Assembly (NCBI GenBank): GCA_947650285.1 | Contig: CANTFL010000332.1 | Span: forward strand, 390,161 to 454,160 | From: Hyaloperonospora brassicae | Lineage: Eukaryota; Oomycota; Peronosporomycetes; Peronosporales; Peronosporaceae | DNA: 64,000 nt | Direction: 5' to 3' | In this document: piece by piece, positions 1-12,560 of the stretch | Position numbering within the stretch: the stretch's first letter is position 1 | Layout: each line of letters starts with the position of its first letter | The notes under the pieces: model-generated | What the model saw: only the letters and a program-made list of their open reading frames with translations | Databases searched by the model: none | Told to the model about the DNA's origin: nothing | Position numbers and translations under genes: made by a program

Positions 1-193
1 CTACTCACCAAGCGCATTCAACGGAGAAAGCCGAATGAGGCGACACCTTCTCGCTTGTTCTTATCGGTAAAACGTACAAACAAACCGCAAGAAGTTGATA
101 CGAAAGCCCTCCTCGCTCGGAAGCAGAGGAGGTTTTCGAAATTTCTTCTCCTCCTTATCAATGAAAAACACACGCGATCAGTCGCATTATTAG

Positions 194-679
194 TCGTTGG
201 AGCTGTTGTACAGAAAGCGAGCTGTCGTCTCTCTTTTCTCGCATCCTTCTCTTTACCGCAGCAGCAACGCCAACAATTTGCTCCATCGCACGACGACCAC
301 CGCAACAGTGTCGACATTACATCTCACGACGCACAACGCATCCCCAGCTGCCAACTCCGGCCATCTGAATAGGTACGTAATTATCCAGAACTCGATTCGT
401 TCTCTGGGCTGATTTCTTCTTATCAACAGGCGTGCCCCAAAGTTTGCTCCTCTACTATACAGCTTAGTCAGCGAATTCGTCATTCGAAGATCCCGCAATG
501 GCAGACCTCTGGTCTTTATGACGCTCGAGTACAAGCTGTGCCTTTACCAAAGGACAGGGGGCAGTGGCAATCGAGACACTACTCCGCACTTGCAGAAGTT
601 ATCGACAGAACACACCCAATCTTCCGGTCTTCATGAAGTTGCGCTTCAATCTTCACAGTTGTTACTGAGACACCGATAA
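194..679 (+). CDS. possible spliced gene, 3' exons only, unidentified
   Basis: Two open segments, 194-372 and 430-679, join in frame across a 57-base gap that begins GTACGTAA and ends in a pyrimidine-rich TTATCAACAG, a convincing intron. The second segment stays open for 82 codons to a TAA at 677. The encoded tail is basic and Ser/Gln-rich with no domain I recognise. The first segment has no ATG after the TAG at 191, so an upstream exon is missing or lies before the window. The intron signals and length are what support this; no homologue was recognised. It may be a real small gene or chance. Confidence 0.25.
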
Positions 680-1767
680 GTGTCGCCTTGTGTTGCCGTG
701 AACGTTGCAGAGAATGACGGGTGTTCGTAAGCACCGGCTCTCGGATGTGGAGACCGTTGCCAACTTTCCAGTTCATCCAGCTGAGAACGTCGTACCAGGA
801 GTAGGTCCACGCAATCGAAACCAGTTTGCCTTGAACAGGTGCTAACGAACTACAATGCCGAAAAAGTGATGGTGGTCGTCACTGTTACTTGTGTCGAATG
901 CATCGTTGCATCGTGAGTGTGATACACACAGCTGCTCAAAGAAAATGATCTCAAAGCAGATGGCGCTCGCCACACGCTCCAATCGACCAATCGTCTGAAC
1001 TTTGGTGCAGCACGCGACGAACTTCGATCAACGCGGGAATATGGAGATAGATCGAGCACTCCTTCTCATGAATGCACCCATGAGCATAGTGGAGAGAGAG
1101 AGAGGTGCCTTTTGATCTGCAGTCTCGTTGGGTCTGCCCTTTTCTTATCGGGCCCACTTGACAACAACGTGATGGATCCATGACCGGAATGGCTCCGAGG
1201 TGACCTTTCTTTCTTTCTTTCTTCTTGTGGGTCCAACAGCATGTTAGGGCGTGTGTGGCCCGTGGCAAAAGTTGCGGCGTGTACCGAGTCACGCTCTTCG
1301 CCAAGTGCAAAGAAACCGTACATTGTCCGTCGTGTCAAAGGGGACGGCGAGAAAGTACCTGCCGCTATGTTGAACTCCTCGCGGGTGTACCCTCACCGGC
1401 CGACAATATGGTCGTCGACACTTTTGTGTCGATCGTCGTCGATTGTGTGTGCTCTGCACGCGACGTAGCGACAGTCACTGCCGCGCTGAAAATCCATCAG
1501 ACAGTAGTCCTCTTTCTGGCCACTAAGCCGAAAGTAGATATCTGCGTAAATCCGATATCTATGATGTTCACCAGCGCATGTTCTTACTGTGGACAGCGAC
1601 CTCTAGTATCGAAACAACCTGTCCAACTTTATCAAACCAAAGGCAGAAGCCGATTCGAGCTGACCAGTTCCTCGTCGCTGTCGCTCGTCCGTCGCACTGG
1701 CCGGCAGCTGCCCTACTTCTTCTCCTGCTGGCCCAAGTCCGACCTTGTCAGAGCCCCTCACTGCGTC
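680..1767. other. intergenic, no supported gene
   Basis: Several overlapping short frames are open on both strands but none shows a domain. A CTTT run lies at about 1203-1223. The frame of the downstream gene stays open upstream to about 1225, but that translation is compositionally unlike the C2 part, so I treat it as 5' flank. Confidence 0.4.
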
Positions 1768-3096
1768 ATGATGTCCGCGAGAGCTCTGCCCAAAGCCTTA
1801 GGCGGTGCGCTGGAGCTCACGCCGCGGCACGACCAGCCGCTGCTGGCGTCCAGCTCCGCCGCGCTGGACGCCATCGCGACGCCCTGTGCCGTGTCGGTGC
1901 GCGTCGTGGCGGCGGTGGAGCTGCAGCCGATGCAGAAGGGGCTTACGAGCAATCCGATGGTCGAAGTCGCGCTCGTGCGGGACGACGGGTCGAGTCGGTT
2001 CCAGTGCAGCGCCCGATGGGGTGCGAGTCAACACGCAGAGCTGAAAGCGCTGTCGGCGAGTGCGTCGAGCTCCCGCGGTGCGTGGAGCGACAGGGGCGTT
2101 CGGGGCCACGTGAACCGGCCGGACGTGCGGACGACGACGTTCCGGTCGAAAGTCGTCAAGAGCTCGTTGAACCCGATCTGGAACTTTGACGTGGACTTTG
2201 GCGACGTCGACACGGACAGCGTCGTGGGCGTTTTGTTTACGGTGCGCCACGTCGAGAGGTTTGGCCTCGTGCGACGCGACATTGGGCAGATGGTGTTGTC
2301 GCTGAGGGACATTATGGAGCTCAAGCAGGTGAGGTAGAGGACGGACGACGCGACTGACGCGAAGCGGACGTGGACGTTGACGTTGCTGCTGACGATGTTG
2401 TGTCTTGTTGTTGTGCGTGCGTGCGTGCGTACGTGCGTGCTTTGGTCCATGCAGCAACCGCCGCATATGGAGACGTTTGGCTTGCAGCCGACGGACGAGA
2501 TGGTGCGGCGAGAGAAGTGGGAAGGCGGGTCGAGTACTCGCACGTGTGGGAAGCTCACCGTCCGCTTGAACGGCTACGGCGTGCCGTCCAACTACACGTT
2601 CAAGACCGACGGGCGTGCGTCCAATATGGTGAATACAGTCGTGACCCATGAAGACGAGTTTGGAAGCACCGCCGCGTCGGTGTCGGTGCATGACGTGCAG
2701 ACCGAAGTGCGCAACTTGCAGCGTCTCCACCAGACGAAGCCTAAACCAGGCGAGACTTGGTTCGTCGTGAGCGCCGACTGGATTCGCACTTGGCTGCTCT
2801 TTGTGTCAAAGTACAAGGGCGACGAGGCTTACAATCCCCGCAGCGTCGACAACATGCCGCTCATTTCCGACGACTTGACAAACGGCACATTTCAGATCAA
2901 GACTGGCCTGGTCATCAAGAAGGACTTTCGGGTGATCAACAAAGAGAGCTGGGACTACTATCAAAATGTCTACGGTGGAGGGCCAGCCATCGAAGTACGA
3001 ATTCCGGCGGACTGCTCCAAGCCGGCACAGTGGCTAGAATATTTTCAGCTGACTGAAGTTGGTCGCGTCAACTCGAATTACGTTGATAGGCTCTGA
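1768..3096 (+). CDS. C2 domain plus DUSP domain protein, two exons
   Basis: Exon 1 is 1768-2328 (187 codons) and exon 2 is 2455-3096, giving about 400 residues. The 126-base intron starts GTGAGG after CTCAAGCAG and ends TGCAG, and the join is in phase 0. Residues ~38-175 look like a C2 domain: a beta-rich start, then SNPMVEVAL, then LNPIWNFDVDFG, then a final IGQMVLSLRDI strand. Residues ~287-375 match the DUSP domain of ubiquitin-specific proteases: WFVVSADWIRTW, a central N-M-P-L turn, and YGGGPAIEVRI near the end. No Cys/His protease boxes are present, so it is not itself a deubiquitinase as seen here. C2 domains usually bind membranes or Ca2+; DUSP domains mediate protein contacts. ATG 1768 was chosen because it precedes the conserved C2 part; ATG 1771 is equally possible. 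Confidence 0.78.
2412..2440. repeat. GTGC-type microsatellite in the intron
   Basis: A run of GTGC units with one GTAC interruption lies just before the 3' splice site of the C2-DUSP gene. It is intronic and probably length-variable. Confidence 0.7.
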
Positions 3097-4110
3097 CGTG
3101 AACGTCGGAAGTACTGGTGTGTTTCTATCGGTACGTTGATATCGCTGTTCGCGCTCCGAAGTTGGCTCTCGCGTCTGTCTGTCGCTGTGCTTGCAGAGCA
3201 ACAACGTACGCACGATTTATTTAAGTACATGCCGTCGGTGCAACAAATACACGCAATGATTGCTCGTTCAGCTTGAATCTTTATCGGTAGAAAAAATAAA
3301 TGCGTGCAATTGCCCATATTTAACGGGCTATCGTGGCACATGCGCTCTCCAGCCCGATACAGCGAAAGAATCTCCAGCTTCTCAGCCTTATAATTGACAA
3401 CATATATAAGAGAAAGTAACGGCAGCACGCAAAGCTCCGCAGCTCGCAACGGATGTCACTTTGAGGCTCTTTTTCGACTTCGCCATGTTCATCTGGTTCG
3501 AAGTCGCCTAAATGATAATTGTTTGGCACAAATTGATTGTGTGCGGACAAAGTCAAGTGCCCAACCGAAAAGAAGCTGCAATGTTATTTTCCCGAAGTAA
3601 AAGGCAACTGCTTCTTGCCGCTTCATCCAATCATTTATGTGTGTACCCCACCAGCGCTCCTGAGGCATGGGCGGCTGCCCCACTTCCAGTAAATATGACA
3701 GCATGCTCATGGTGCGCAGACGGCGTTGCACCGTAAAAAAGGTTGCGTTGTAGCATTCTCCCAGAGAGAATAAATAGCTTTAGACTCGTACTTCACCAAC
3801 GTTACGAAGTTTTTGCGCGACTTAAAGTTGTTCAAAAGCAGTTTCTCGCCACATACTTAAACTTAGTCAACTCAGACGCATACTCCTCGCCGTTCGCGAG
3901 CTCAACGAACGTTTGGCCGTACTTGACTAGATCCAAAGTTTCCTGCTTTATGTATACGCTCTCTCTCGTTGCGCCGTCTTCACTTTGCACTTGTTGAAAT
4001 CAAGTCACCGGCAGCTTCTTTCGCTCATTCCTAATTCCTCTCTTCCTTCGTCATGTACCCTCTTCTTCCTCCTGCTATTCGGAGTAGCGCAGAAAATTAT
4101 ATATACCAAT
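3097..4110. other. intergenic, no supported gene
   Basis: The 3' flank of the C2-DUSP gene. Composition becomes AT-richer. Short frames on both strands show no domain or splice pattern I can defend. Confidence 0.4.
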
Positions 4111-4305
4111 ATGGCCTCACCCTCTGGCTCTGGTACTCAGGTGGCGACATGGTGTGTCCTCGTCCTTGAAGTAGCAGTAGGAGTGGTCCTGTGCTGGCGT
4201 AGCTTACTTCGACGGCTAGTGCCGCACAACAAGATCATGACAGTGCCGTATACTTTAATGATTACCGTCTTGGTCATCATTTGCAGACCTGCAAAGCCAA
4301 TCTGA
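4111..4305 (+). CDS. hypothetical short membrane protein or gene fragment
   Basis: A 64-codon frame starts at an ATG and has two hydrophobic stretches separated by a basic segment (RRLVPHNK), followed by MTVPYTLMITVLVII. This looks like the first two membrane helices of a multi-pass protein, but I see no continuation downstream in any frame. It may be a decayed duplicate or a first exon whose partners are lost. Codon use is more balanced than the surrounding AT-rich DNA. A minus-strand frame covers the same bases and cannot be excluded. Function unknown. Confidence 0.22.
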   Translation: MASPSGSGTQVATWCVLVLEVAVGVVLCWRSLLRRLVPHNKIMTVPYTLMITVLVIICRPAKPI

Positions 4306-7300
4306 CACGACAATGCAGTATACACACGAGTATAGAATGAGTGCGTCAGTGAAGGACAACAGGATTGACAACGGTAGATACAATGCTGCCAAAACTTTTT
4401 GAGCGGCGTATTAGAGACGCTATGACACATCCCGACCCCACAGGTCCGCATGACCGAAGTGCTGCTTTCACCCATACGCGCGAGAAAATTGAATGATCTG
4501 AGCGATAGGACAAGCCTTTGCAATAGTGCCTTCATGCGATCGCAGGTTGGTGGCGCCACGCCGCTGCGTAAGACAAATGCGGTTGATGAAAAAACATTGT
4601 AACGATTAATACTCGTTTGCCCCTAATCCTGACATCCTTTGTTTCGATCTCTCTCACTCGCAATTCTTTAATGCTTACGTATACGCGAATTCCGTGAGCA
4701 CGCATCATTGAATTGTGATGAATATAAAGTACTTTAAATAGACTGACAAGATCGTGCCCCGATATACAATTGCATACATATCTTTTGATTTAACGATATG
4801 CAATACTGTCAGGTTACGCGTAAAGCTTTAACACACATCTTCCTTCTAACAAATGGCTGCAAATAAATTCGACGAAAAATTTAATCGATCGAGTAACATC
4901 TAAAATGAAGGAGATCGAAGCAGGAGCAAAAAACTTGATTATGTGAATATTCGGTCGTACAGCATGTGCCAGTAATGCATTATAATAGTTAAGTAAATAG
5001 CTCATTAATCGATACAATGTCTTTTTGATAATGCCAGCACTTGAAAGCCAAAGAACACCTGATTGACTCAAAATGACCACCAATCGCGCCTCCGTCTCAT
5101 CACAAGATCATGCTGTAACATTCCTTTAATCAGGGTGCCTATGAACCACATGTTCACATGGCTTTATAACAAGCGATCGTGAAAGCGTGAAATAGTTATA
5201 GGACTGTATATCCTCGTTAATTCAAAAAGTGTTTAGTAAGTCCAATGAGAGACTGTGTATCCCAACGAATTGCAGTGACTGTGTTCTTAACATTTTTACA
5301 TCAACAAATCTTGTTATATCATCTGGACGCTCAAGCTACACTTTGCACCTTTTGCCATTATAAACGAGCCCACTGTGTTGTACGTATGACAAAGATAGTA
5401 TGTTAAGTCTATTTTCGCATAAGAATGAGGTATCTTTTCGCCTTTAGGGAAACTAAGACGTTCTAGCTGACCGAGGATCGAATGACGCGGATCGTAGTAG
5501 TAGCGCATATTCCACTTGTTGTACTGAAAGTCGATGCGCGCAACTTATAGAAACATGAAAGGAAAGACATATAAGCGCGCTTTGTCGCGACGTCTGGCGG
5601 TTCTGCGACCTCCTCCAGCGTCGATCTGGCATCTAGGCAAGACAAAGGCGAGCAAAATGGAGGTACTACTTGCCTACATTTTTGCTATTGGTTACGGAAA
5701 AACTATTCTTCGAGTTGATTTTTGCGTCTCGCTTGTTATCCGCAGACGTCGTTCATAAGTATATTGACTATAGTGATTTATATTCACTTCCGCTCCAGTA
5801 AGCCGAAGACTTGTAACAATCAGTCAAGATGTGCGTACAAGAACGTTTACAAAAAGAAACTTGCTTCAGTTGTGAGCTTGATGACCCTTCGTCGATAACA
5901 TCTTGTTTCTCAAGAATTAGCATAATCATTAAATGATGTGAATAAACATGAATTTCGAAGTCGTTGAACACGTTAGACAATCCCCCGTCCGCCGAATAGG
6001 GATTAGTTACTGTCGGAATCCAACTGGACATTAAAATGATCCAGCATCTACACCTTCAAATTCAGTATCCAGCTGCATAAAAATCGATTATTGAGCATCA
6101 GCAGCAAGGAAACAATACTGCCCTAACTGCATCAATATTGGCTTTATAGACTAACTGGAAACCCGATTCTGTACTCTCAAACATTTTAAAAACGCATCAG
6201 TGCATTGAAAATCGGAGATGAGCTGATGGCGAAACAGGCATGTCTACACGAGAACTTTAGCAGATCAATGTAATTGATACAATCGAATCGCCCATATTAT
6301 GCAATTCGTGATTAATGTTGTCGATTGACCATTGCATTATGTAAGGCGAGTTGTCAGAACACATTAAATGCTGACAAATGTTTTTTCAAGCTGAGGATGC
6401 AGTTTCCACATGCATCAAGAATCAGCGATCAAAGTTGACGAGTCCAATTTGATGCAATTTCATAACAGAATGAGTCTTATGCAGGATACTGATCAGGTCA
6501 ACATCCAAGGAAGGAAAGCAATCTTCCAAAATAATACGCATGCTAATGAAATTTATGTGCGAAGTATTCCTACCGAGCGTTTGAGTTGATCGTAACAAGA
6601 TTTGGTTCGACTTAGCCAACATGCTAAATACATATGATTAAACATTGTCTGCACACTTGTCTGGCAAATAACATCTATAATGAAAACCGAATGCATAAAG
6701 CTGTGAAGAAGGCTCAGCCCAAACTCATTGTTCAAATTAGCGTCAGGATGACTCCATCGTAGCCGTGTGTGATTGTATCCGTCAACAAGGTGAGCGTGTG
6801 AAAAATAAATACCATAAGTACGACGACGCTGAGTCGAAGCACGATCGCGGGTATGGTACAGCAGAAGCTGCAGCGACGCTAGATGCAGTTTCTATTGAGC
6901 ATAGCTACACTTAGTCTCACAATCCACAGAAGTTTAAATCGCTCTTGAACTCAATCCTGGCAGAAATATCTCTTTAGCCGATAACGGTGTCCAAGTAATG
7001 ATATATTGTGATTGCAAAACATTTGGAAGGCTCAGGAATCACTATTAGCAACTACTAGAAATACAAAATAACTTATTGCATAACATTTATCCGACAACGA
7101 CAACATTTCCTTCCGCGTCATTTAATGAAGTAACAGTAGAATGCAGGAGACTAAGAGCATAAATGGGAAGAATGACCCGTCTTCTCGTCTCTTTTATATG
7201 CAGATATTACATTTGCCATAGATCTGCGTCGAAAAATCGTCTTGTGTCTTTTATGCATATCTTCAAACAGGCCGCTTCTAAGAAAGGAAATAAGAAAGGT

Positions 7301-7976
7301 GTGTGTACTAATGTATAAGGAAAGGAACTATGCGTGTTTAAGTAAAAATACTATGGAGGTGGGTAAGATCGGGCCGACATAGCCTACCAATGATCGAAGG
7401 ATGGTCGAAATTGGATTACACGCCACAATCTACAATTTACAATTTTTATATCGACTACATAAGCATGTCTTTCTATTATTCATTAGTGGCAGCTTTGAAG
7501 CATAAATATCAGATCAACCGCAATGTGTAGGCAAGACTTGCTCAGATCAAATGCACATGCAAGTGCTTATCAAAGCATTTACCATTTCATAAATATAAGA
7601 ATGAAACGACGCTCTCTTCCCACGCCTACATATACAGCAACGAAGTGCGGAAGATGAGGCCGTCTAGAATTTTTCTCCTTTGTAGTTAATTTGACATCTT
7701 TGCCGCGTATACATAGAGACTATCGATATATGCTAATGGTCCCTCGGGAATATTTCGCACTCAAGACAGTTCGCTTAGGCGTCATTTCGATGCTGATTTT
7801 ACTTAACTTGTAGCAATCGTGGTCAGATACACTCGCGCATGTTATATAAGCATAATTCTTTTGTAGCCAAAAAAACGTTCAATATTGCATGAAGACGACG
7901 AAAGAGCAAACGAAAATCAATGACAATTGTGTAGATCATCCGACAATCACCTGTATGATCAGTTGCTATTAGCGCA
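4306..7976. other. AT-rich intergenic, no supported gene
   Basis: Only short frames, all interrupted, with no recognisable domain on either strand. Consistent with decayed repeat DNA typical of gene-poor parts of oomycete genomes. Confidence 0.45.
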
Positions 7977-8571
7977 TTAGTATCGTATCTGTCGGCAAGT
8001 TTTTGTCATACTTTTCAGGTTTATATTATATAAGTAAGCTTCCTCAGCGCGTCGGGTCCGATGGCTTATGTTGGATGGTCTGCGTTTTACGGCAATCTTT
8101 TTGCCGAGTCGCTCACACGCGAAACAAATAAGCGTGGTATTGACTTTGTGATGTGTTGGCAAATCCAAAATCCGACTTCTGTAGATCCAAAATCTTCTCT
8201 TATACTTCCATTCCAAGAATACTGGTAGTTATGACATTGGATACTAAGATTCATTCCGGTGCTTTTCGTAGCAGATATTTTGGCTACAGACATAGTACGT
8301 TCATTTGCTGCGAATTGAGAAAATTATCATCGGTCGATAGACAATTTCGAGAAGGCTGGTCCGAGTCCAAATCATAGAAAAGGCCAACAAGTATTGCGCA
8401 AGCACCTCCATCCGTGCTGGAATCTATATCCAAGATGTGCGCTTCTTCACGCCAAAATTCTTCAACACGGAGCGACCGAATTCGAGTAGACATAGCATAT
8501 TTCGGCTTATCCTCATGTAGCAACGGTCTGCCACGCAGAGTTCGACACTTTTTACCGCAATCGCGTTCCAT
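7977..8571 (-). pseudogene. possible Ty1/copia pol relic
   Basis: Read on the minus strand, the first part (8571-8284) contains a segment resembling the copia protease start (HILDIDSST, compare ILDSGSS) and ending in NCLSTDDNFL. About 350 bases further on there is a Cys-x-x-Cys segment with basic spacing (CFACERLGKK), resembling the copia integrase zinc region. Order and spacing fit copia, but frames change and stops intervene. No LTRs were found. A weak call from short motifs only. Confidence 0.25.
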
Positions 8572-10498
8572 TTAGAACGAGATTATATGCGGATTGATTT
8601 TAAGTGTAAAAACGAAGTGTTAAGTGTCCAAGGAATCTAGTGATATATCCTAGATTGCAGACTATCATAACTCTTTCAATAGAGCCCTTTAATCAATTCG
8701 TGCTGTATCTGATGTATTCATTTCTCCGTTCTTGTTGGAAGGTCTACCATGTATGTATACGATTATGCAATCACCGTATAAAAATAATCAACACGATGCT
8801 TTTAATGTAGCACGAGCGATGCAACAAACCTGATGCAGTTTATATTCGGTATGCAATTAGTTCCGTACAAATTTTGTTGTAAAAAGCAACGGTACCTAGA
8901 AATATGACGATTCTGGGATTACACGGCTAAGATGTTGAAGTAACTGTTTCCAAGGCAAGAATGAAATGTTGTGTCATAAGCTAGTTGTTCTTCGTCCATA
9001 CTTTGTTTATCGTATATTCACGCTTCTCCGAATTGTCGCTAGTGATATTACACGTTTAAAAAGGCATTTCTTCAGTCTTTCCTCCATGATAAAAAACAAA
9101 TAATATACAATAATTTATTAATGAAGTTACAGTTGGCGACGTAAGCTGTCGCAAAACTCAAGTAAAAGTGGCTTTATTTGCTATGATGCAGGACAATTGA
9201 GTGCAAATTTCCAATCTCAATAGCACTCTAATGCTTTTTAGTATTCCGCGTATCATTATATAGGGAATGCAACCATGTGGAGTCTTTGGAAGTGCATTGC
9301 AATAAAGGCATTGATCACAACGTACCCGAAATAAGTTATTACTTAAGCAGATGACCCCCATCGGCTAGTCATGCGTAAAAGGGTACCGTCTTACCATTTT
9401 TGACAGAACGACACGCAATAATCTTTATCAATTAGTGACATCTTGTTCGGGCGACGTTGGGAGCTCACCGTGAAGGGTCCCCGGCATACACAGATCTCAA
9501 ATGCTTGTCGCATTGTTGATGAAAGCGTCACTGTAAGTCATTGGGAAAAGCATGAGAATGTTGCTATGACATGGTGTAAGGTTCGTTGTCCAACTTATGT
9601 TATGATAATTACTATGAGCCAAAATGCATCCGTCATAAGTGTTTGTTGCTATGTTTTGATATATCTTAAGGATTCTTTGTGCCAGAGATTATACAAACGT
9701 GATGGTTAGTTGAGGCTCGCTGAAGTGACACTGGTACGTCTATCATAGTTCTTCATTCGGCGACTCGAATTGTGTTAAATCAGATTAACTGATGCTGTCG
9801 ACTTGTTCAATTTGTGTTCTTGTAGATCATTGAATGGGTCGTTTCCAAAATCGACGTAAGTGATCTTTGATCACAGCGGCAATTCTTGAAATCCTCGAAT
9901 TGGCATCAAATAATCAAGAAAGACTTTGCACAAATTTGGATTGTCATTGCCAAGCATACTATAAATTATCAGTCAACAATGTACACAAGAAGTAGGAATG
10001 TGTATCATCCTTTCTACGGTCGTTCATCCGAACGAGAACGAGGTAAGCAACAAGATAGTGTCCCGATTTAGCCATTCAGAAAGTAGAAAATAATAAATTC
10101 GTTAGTGCTCTCCTTCCTCTTCTAATTATAGGCTTGCGCTGGTATTCTAATACTCGGGCTTTATTTTTGTTTTGTTTATAACCAACTAAAATCATGCACG
10201 CGCGCTTTTTAACCTCGCAAATTATACCTGAAGCTACGTTTATATAAGTGCACTATCCTAAGCTTTTACGCGATAAGAAGCCTTTCAAGAGTTAGATTGT
10301 AAACTACCCCATTGAACGGGGTAAACAGAGACTGAACTTGCTATGGATTGAGTGTCTTGCAAAAGTTGGTCGATTATTGTAGACGTGCGACAATATCTGA
10401 CTCATCAGGGAACTTTATTGGTGAAGTTTAACGTAATTTTACCCCATTCGATCGAGATAGCAAGTACATGACATTTAACTACGGCAGGCATAATAACG
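8572..10498. other. AT-rich intergenic, no supported gene
   Basis: Fragmentary frames only. A short foldback of the form ACCCCATTGAACGGGGT sits near 10305. Nothing else could be assigned. Confidence 0.4.
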
Positions 10499-10503
10499 CG
10501 AAT
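10499..10503. repeat. target site duplication, left, gypsy element 1
   Basis: CGAAT directly before the LTR; the same five bases follow the other LTR at 18416-18420. A 5-bp duplication is usual for Ty3/gypsy integration. Confidence 0.93.
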
Positions 10504-10894
10504 TGTAACGGGGCACACCCTTGCGTAACTTAACGCAAGGGTTTTGGGTGCCCCGACGGACGTACACGTGGCAAGCGAGGAAGCGTAGGTAGGGTAAAAG
10601 TAGAACTGTTATATTAATATAATTAAGTCTTTAAACTACTGTCTCTTCGTTTGACTTAGTTTAACTATACTAATATAACTGAATGTATGGTGACGTCTCG
10701 TCACCACTCATTGCGCGCGTCTTGCGGCGATTGGTGGGTTGATATCATCACGATATCAACCAATGAACAGACCCTTTGGTCGACCCTTCAATATCACCAC
10801 TTTGGTGATATTGTTTAAAGAATATCCATCTTTATATTCTTTATTGTCACTTTCCTTAAAGTGACAATTTCATGTAACGGGCTGCCCCGTTACA
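10504..10894 (-). repeat. 3' LTR, element 1
   Basis: Begins TGTAACGGGGCA and ends TGCCCCGTTACA, so the LTR termini form a 12-bp perfect inverted repeat, longer than the usual 2-6 bp. Internally it contains at least six hairpins, e.g. GTTGATATC/GATATCAAC, AATATCACCA/TGGTGATATT and ATTGTCACT/AGTGACAAT. Its plus-strand side faces the antisense frame and could promote it; this is inference. Confidence 0.95.
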
Positions 10895-10907
10895 TCACCC
10901 CCCTTAA
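10895..10907 (-). other. polypurine tract, element 1
   Basis: On the minus strand AAGGGGGGTGA abuts the 3' LTR, the expected place for the plus-strand primer of reverse transcription. Element 2 has the same tract with one more G at 35289-35302. Confidence 0.8.
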
Positions 10908-11024
10908 CTGATAGTCACCGTGTGACTATCGAAAATATGGAGGCCACCCGTTGGCCACCATTGGGACAGGGAGCACTTGTTGGGTCCGTTCCATTCACTT
11001 TCCGCTTGACCTCGCATAGTTAAC

Positions 11025-12560
11025 ATGTCTATGCGAGGTGACTCAAGACCCACACAGCCCGGTGCTGTGCCAGCCTCTGCGGCAGACGATTCGTCGTCTG
11101 CCGCCCCTTCTTCGCCTGCAGCAACAGGTGCTGCAGGTGCACGCGGTATCACACCGCGTGCGCACGATGACCCTGATGTAGAGGTCATCTACTCTGGCGA
11201 GTCAGACGTGTCTGACTCGGGCAATGCTCCAGTTGCGTCTCGCTCACCGGCGACGCCTCAGTATTCGCCAAGACCACTGCCGAACGATCGGACTCGTGAT
11301 TTGCATCACAGTCTGTTCGACAGTGATGACGATGGCGCGAGCCGTCGTCAATCTGGGAGCCGTGGTACCGACAAGGGTACCACTGTGAAGCGTGATGAGT
11401 TGAAGCCGTGGCGTTTGCCCGAACGGCTAATCATCAGCCTGTCTCACGAGACAGGCCAACACCATCGAATACCCTTATTCGATGCAACCGAGCTTCACGG
11501 CTTGAGTTCCAGCGCGAAGAACTTTCGCGCTGAAGAAGATTTTTATCTCGATGTCTTCCTTAGACATTGATGGTACAACAGCAACCAAAAGCGTGACAAG
11601 GCCTCGCTTTTGGCTGCGTGGAACGCGTTCGTCCAAAAGGTAAAGAATTTTGGACGAGAAGGGTGGCTCAAGAAACTTGAGGCGACACGCCTCAGGTTCG
11701 AAAGGCGAACGCCAACCGGTGCTAGGTACCGGTTGCATTGTTTATCGAGTGAGGCAGGCATTCCTTGCCTCACATGGGGAGACCCTTGTGCGAGTTGTGT
11801 TGACAACTCGCAGCGTGCACATAGGGATGTGTATTCCCTAGATTCGCCCTGGGGAAGGGCACACATCTCGGCTGAGATGCGTGACGCGATTGCAAACTTG
11901 CAATCCGTCTACAAGCGCCTAGGGCGCGTGTTTACCGATGGGCCACAGGACTCATCGGATGGGTCTCGTCATACTGGCGGACGAGACCTTCAACATCCAT
12001 CAACAGCTGAGAGCGGGGCTCCCAGCTGTTCCAAGAGGGTGGATACCCCCGCCACTGGACGAGGTAGCTCGTCCTTGATCCTGAATCGTCACGTTGATTC
12101 AAGATACGCTCCACTAGAAAGCGTTGATCACCGTGCGCATCCACCAAAGGATGTGGTGGAGGAGGAAAGACCTCCTCCAGATGATTCGGTTCACCATCTC
12201 GACCCTTACGAGATGGATCGCGCAATCGATGAATTGCGCTATGACTTGAAGCACGAGCGCGACCGGCGCTACGCTTTGACCGATACCGTGCGGAAGAACC
12301 GCAAGGGTCACGAGGCTGATCGGGCGAGGGATCGCGCCGATTATGCCACAGCGCAGCTTCAGGTCGAGCGGGATGTCCGCTTCCTATTCGGCGAGCTGGC
12401 GACAGCTCGCGGGGAGATATCTCGGTTGAGTTCCGAGGTATCATATCTGCGCGACCAGACGGATCGTCTGGAGCGCGAACGCAAGAACTTGATGGATGTT
12501 CTTGAACGTGGGGGCTATCTTCATCGGAAGAAGAAGGCTCGTACTGACAGTACGACCTAA
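11025..12560 (+). pseudogene. antisense frame (aORF) of the chromovirus, copy 1, one stop
   Basis: The frame starts at an ATG about 130 bp inside the LTR and runs opposite to gag-pol. It is open for 181 codons to a TGA at 11568-11570 and resumes in the same frame to 12560. Copy 2 has CGA at that position and is open. The predicted product has an A/P/S-rich N-terminus, an acidic patch, a middle part rich in W, F and R with four Cys (C-x8-C-x6-C-x2-C), and a long charged heptad-like C-terminal region suggesting a coiled coil. The last ~630 bases lie opposite the integrase tail and chromodomain. I recognise no homologue; antisense frames are known in some plant LTR elements. Function unknown. 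Confidence 0.75.

Noticed and set aside
1225..1767. Upstream extension of the C2-DUSP frame to an earlier start
   Set aside because: The frame is open but the translation is unlike any domain and the composition differs; ATG 1768 gives a complete C2 domain.
1798..2730. 310-codon minus-strand frame
   Set aside because: Shadow of the GC-rich C2-DUSP exons: Arg/His-rich, low complexity, spans their intron.
4137..4559. 140-codon minus-strand frame
   Set aside because: Cys/Ser/Arg-rich with no domain; overlaps a plus-strand membrane-like frame that looks more protein-like. Neither is firm.
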